Part shown: one piece after another, positions 62,501 through 64,000 of the stretch
Layout of the letters: the number at the start of each line of letters is the position of its first letter
Position numbering within the stretch: the stretch's first letter is position 1
Assembly: GCA_948567375.1 (NCBI GenBank)
Contig: OX419757.1
Location: forward strand, 4,588,001-4,652,000
Direction of reading: 5' to 3'
From: Lunularia cruciata
Lineage: Eukaryota > Streptophyta > Marchantiopsida > Lunulariales > Lunulariaceae
DNA: 64,000 nt
Notes under the pieces: model-generated
Seen by the model: only the letters and a program-made list of their open reading frames with translations
Databases searched by the model: none
What the model was told of the DNA's origin: nothing
Made by a program: the position numbers and the translations under genes

Positions 62501-62784
62501 ATGCATGTTTGTACAGAGCAACAATAAACAAACAATGAGGAATGAGAGGAAAGAATTCTGAGAGGAGAGAAGAAGTGCAAACCTCGGAGATCGATGACAT
62601 GATTCTCGTAACTGTCCGAGGAATCATACATTGTGGACTCTACAGAGTCCTGCGTTCTCCTCCTCCTCCCATTCTGCCCTCTACCGCCTCCTCCTCCTCC
62701 TCCTCCTCCTGTCACTGCTGCTTTAATTTGTGCTTCCCTCGCTTCTCTTGCTGCTGCTAAACTCTCTTTCGCTTTCACCCGCAT
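59585..62784 (-). CDS. PWWP-domain chromatin protein
   Basis: Eight exons on the minus strand: 62784-62583, 62061-61769, 61352-61261, 60892-60850, 60701-60555, 60414-60330, 60190-60090, 59704-59585; 1,083 nt, 360 residues. All phases match. The N-terminus is charged with a Gly run and RRRR. The PWWP domain starts at GQLVWAKFARFPWWPAQV (residues about 148-166) and continues through LLVRFFGTYDYGWVDPFNN and DFDVKLAERSK. Such domains bind methylated histone lysine and DNA through an aromatic cage. The tail has a basic nuclear signal (KEKRAPRKRKPK) and ends RLRVMRQLGLAPPAGSPF... Two donors are unusual: GACTA|GTTTGT for intron 3 and a GC donor (CTGGAG|GCATAT) for intron 5. A GT alternative (TTTTG|GTATAT) would break the frame of the next exon. 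The start is the first ATG after an in-frame GTG at 62799. Full domain identity beyond PWWP is unknown to me. Confidence 0.85.
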
Positions 62785-63180
62785 TTCTCCACCCGCCACA
62801 ATTCACACTTCTCAGGACTCTTCTCCCCCACCACCACAAAATTTACAGGGATTGAGCTCTCTAGAATTTCAAACTCCCACTCAATCCGCAAAGAATTCTC
62901 ACACGAATCATCAGCTCTCAGCCTGCTCACTACCTTCACTAAACCGGAAACTTAAGGTGCCAAAATGCAAAACCAAAGAGTCACAAACTACTGCCAGAGA
63001 AAATCTCCAATTTTGAAATCGATAAGAATTGTCCCCGAAACATCTAACAACCGCACATACAACTCTGCAGCCTCAGTCCAAGCACTCTCTCTCTCTCTCT
63101 CTTTCTCTCCGTGAGAGGCTTCTCCTTTAGTCTTCTCCACCCAGGCTCATGGCAGAGCCTGGGGAGCCTATATCGGGGCA
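62785..63180 (-). promoter_or_regulatory. Leader and promoter side of the PWWP gene
   Basis: Pyrimidine-rich on the plus strand. A (CT)n microsatellite lies at about 63082-63110, which as (GA)n on the gene strand resembles the GA-rich initiators common in plant leaders. No distinct TATA box was found. Confidence 0.45.
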
Positions 63181-64000
63181 TTGACATTTATATTCATATA
63201 TTTTTAGAATCCATTTTGTGAATTACTAAAAGTGTTTCATTTTTTCCTTCTTCAGAATCCCATCGCTACAAAATCGCATCCATGGATGTTTTAATTAGTA
63301 GACTTGATTCCCTACTCCCATATTAAATAAATTGGTGAGTACCTGTGTAGATAACTTGGCGCCATGCATGATATCCGGTAAACTATTTGAAGGATAACAC
63401 ATGGCGGGATTAATATAAAAACGGATAAAGAGATGTGGAGTCGAAGCTGAATGTAAAATTGTTTTTTAAGAATTTCCTTAAAAAATTCTTAGTTGGTAAG
63501 TAGTCCAGTCATGAAAAATCCAATGCTATGAATATTCTTCAGAGGTGGTAAATAAAATAATTGACATATTCACTCCATTTAATAAATAATCATGAATTGC
63601 TTTTTCTCTAGAGTCAGTTTTATATAAGGTAAGATATTAACGTTTAAAAACCAAGAAATCCTCTGTATAAGTTCCACTCCCTTCTAAGAAATTAATCTAT
63701 TAAATCATTTAAAAAATATTTTAATATTTTAATATGGATAAGTTGACCAATAAAACTTAATCGAGCGGACATAAGTGTAAAAGGCGACCGCGTAGGAAAA
63801 AAGAAGGACGGGAAGAGCCCATCAAGCCGGACATAAGTCAAGTAATAGTCTTCCACACAGGACGAAAACTACTGTTTTCGGTCCGATCTTAGGCTCTGAC
63901 TCACCCTCCTCCGTGGCGGGCGAAACTAGCGGGTTTTCGAAGGCATCGATATTTCGATATCGGGAAGCGTCTTCTTCTTGTTCCTCTTTCGCAATCCTAC
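63181..64000. other. AT-rich flank, then GC-richer window edge
   Basis: 63181-63760 is AT-rich and without recognisable features. From about 63780 base composition rises, with ORFs too short to call. This may be the promoter or first exon region of a gene lying beyond the window. Confidence 0.3.

Noticed and set aside
62633-63016. 127-codon plus-strand ORF rich in Pro and Ser
   Set aside because: It is the antisense of the Gly-run exon and GA-rich leader of the PWWP gene.
1-64000. CRISPR arrays, rRNA operons, tRNA genes
   Set aside because: No regular short-repeat and spacer arrays, no rRNA conserved cores and no convincing tRNA box A and box B pairs were found by eye; a tRNA scanner could still find a divergent one.

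Overview
The window is nuclear DNA of a land plant. Six intron-bearing genes of ordinary plant type (a phytocyanin, a TTC38-like TPR protein, a putative plastid protein, the PP4/PPX phosphatase catalytic subunit, histone H2A.X and a PWWP-domain protein) sit among decayed retrotransposons and long AT-rich gene-free stretches. The H2A.X ends in the plant-type SQEF tail and its promoter has a plant histone octamer. The species cannot be fixed from sequence alone. A non-seed plant such as a moss or other bryophyte is my impression, not a result.

Layout. 1-5.9 kb: AT-rich repeats, including a 211-bp tandem duplication, and copy A of a 1.17-kb segment whose second copy lies at 18.24-19.43 kb. 5.95-7.25 kb (-): phytocyanin. 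8-18.2 kb: transposon graveyard with a non-LTR-type reverse transcriptase relic, a reversed gypsy relic (12.4-14.4 kb), a forward gypsy relic (14.5-17.8 kb) and an alternating 62/63-bp tandem array rich in GAAGCTTC palindromes. 20.0-25.6 kb (+): TTC38-like gene, 14 exons. 26.7-31.3 kb (-): a roughly 1,222-residue, largely disordered, probably plastid-targeted protein I do not recognise. 35.9-39.4 kb (+): PP4 catalytic subunit, 8 exons. 40.7-54.9 kb: AT-rich desert without recognisable intact genes. 55.9-57.2 kb (+): H2A.X. 59.6-62.8 kb (-): PWWP protein, 8 exons. 62.8-64 kb: leader and promoter-like sequence.

The exon models were built by hand from splice dinucleotides, reading-frame phase and family resemblance, and every modelled coding sequence adds up to a whole number of codons. 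Three of about 32 inferred introns appear to begin with GC rather than GT, one in each of three genes. I see no operon-like or clustered pathway. The one functional link is that PP4 is known in yeast and animals to dephosphorylate phosphorylated H2A.X, and here the two genes lie about 16 kb apart, which may be chance. I found no CRISPR, rRNA or convincing tRNA gene.
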